Shown: positions 14,337-14,766 of the stretch, piece after piece
Layout of the letters: every line of letters starts with the position of its first letter
How positions within the stretch are numbered: position 1 is the stretch's first letter
NCBI GenBank assembly: GCA_003158895.1
Contig: PMLO01000156.1
Coordinates: 3,837 to 18,602 of the forward strand
DNA length: 14,766 bases
Direction: 5' to 3'
Source of the DNA: Propionibacteriaceae bacterium
Lineage (GTDB): Bacteria; Actinomycetota; Actinomycetes; Propionibacteriales; Propionibacteriaceae
Program-made: the position numbers and the translations under genes
Notes under the pieces: generated by a model
What the model was told of the DNA's origin: nothing
The model's database searches: none
What the model saw: the letters and a program-made list of their open reading frames with translations, nothing else

Positions 14337-14766
14337 TCAGGAGACGTTCGCCTCGCGTTGTTGGCGTTCCACGGCCGCGACAAGCTCAGCTCTCGCGCGG
14401 GCTACACGCGACCGGATAGTGCCGACCGGGCATCCAGAGATCACCGCAGCCTCTGCGTAGCTGAACCCCAGCAGCTGGGTCAGCACCAGCGCTTCTCGCC
14501 TGGCGGGCTCCAAGACGCTGAGCAGTTCCTCCACCTCCAAGTTGTGCGAGGAGTGGATCGATGCGCGCAGCGAGTCCGTGAGGTCGAACCAGCTGTCGCC
14601 GCCGAACAGCTGCGGACGTGCGCGTTCGTGACGAATCCGATCCACGACCACTCGCCTGGCGATGGCCAGCAGCCAGACACGGGCACTCGAGCGTCCCTCG
14701 AACGCAGCCAGCGCAGAGAGGACGCGCAGGTACGTCTCCTGAGTCAGGTCGTCGGCGAGGTTCGGA
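14337..14766 (-). CDS. ECF RNA polymerase sigma factor, SigC-like; N-terminus outside the window
   Basis: A sigma-70 family factor; 142 residues are present, ending at a TGA at 14339-14337. Region 2 is recognisable in LADDLTQETYLRVL (core-binding 2.2) and ARVWLLAIARRVVVDRIR (2.3-2.4, which opens and reads the -10). After a short linker, region 4 reads LEPARREALVLTQLLGFSYAEAAVISG followed by CPVGTIRSRVARARAEL, the helix-turn-helix that reads the -35. There is no C-terminal extra domain. The wording of region 4 (LTQLLG-SYA-AA, GCPVGTIRSRVARAR) is, from memory, very close to M. tuberculosis SigC, which controls ctpB and copper acquisition genes. The start and region 2.1 lie beyond the window. 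It probably drives some of the neighbouring copper genes. Confidence 0.9.
   Translation of the reverse strand, partial: PNLADDLTQETYLRVLSALAAFEGRSSARVWLLAIARRVVVDRIRHERARPQLFGGDSWFDLTDSLRASIHSSHNLEVEELLSVLEPARREALVLTQLLGFSYAEAAVISGCPVGTIRSRVARARAELVAAVERQQREANVS

Overview
The window is a high-GC actinobacterial chromosome segment. The gene set, the G/C-ending codons, the frequent GTG starts and the apparently leaderless genes all fit Actinomycetia. The fabD-fabH-acpP-fabF-accD order recalls the Streptomyces and mycobacterial (fabD-acpM-kasA-kasB-accD6) type II fatty acid clusters. The genus cannot be fixed from sequence alone.

Positions 1-5223 hold a tightly packed fatty acid synthesis operon. 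It contains the 3' part of fabD with an unusual C-terminal biotinyl/lipoyl-like domain, then fabH, acpP, fabF and an acyl-CoA carboxylase beta subunit (accD). A GNAT acetyltransferase is translationally coupled to the end of accD. The carboxylase supplies malonyl-CoA, FabD loads it on ACP, FabH makes the first condensation and FabF elongates. Positions 5256-7603 hold housekeeping or unassigned genes: uppP (undecaprenyl diphosphate recycling), an aldo/keto reductase and a small unknown protein. The last two appear to be transcribed as leaderless mRNAs.

At 7647-7731 lies tRNA-Leu(GAG). It is followed immediately by a perfect 11-bp-stem hairpin, a 10-bp tandem repeat, an 11-bp tandem repeat and an inverted copy of the latter. 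This looks like the arm-site region of a tyrosine-recombinase attachment site. About 800 bp without a convincing gene follow (7876-8675), and gene style then changes (more T-ending and TTG/TGT codons).

Positions 8676-14766 form a copper module. A CopD-CtaG fusion membrane protein (resembling Rv0102/CtiP) is coupled to a copper-type P1B ATPase. Convergent to these is a small zinc-finger anti-sigma factor whose C-terminus is a metallothionein-like tail of eight cysteines. Divergent from that is a six-helix membrane protein (probably DUF5134) with a Met/His-rich loop predicted outside and a CxCGPxCTC-type Cys loop predicted in the cytoplasm. Last is a SigC-like ECF sigma factor, cut by the window end. 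The proposed logic is a copper-status circuit in which a SigC-type sigma factor, a Cys-tailed anti-sigma and a membrane protein bearing the same Cys motif control copper handling for cytochrome oxidase. The DUF5134 gene also has a candidate ECF promoter and a structured 5' leader with mutually exclusive hairpins, one of which buries the ribosome binding site. This module is the best candidate for an undescribed system in the window.
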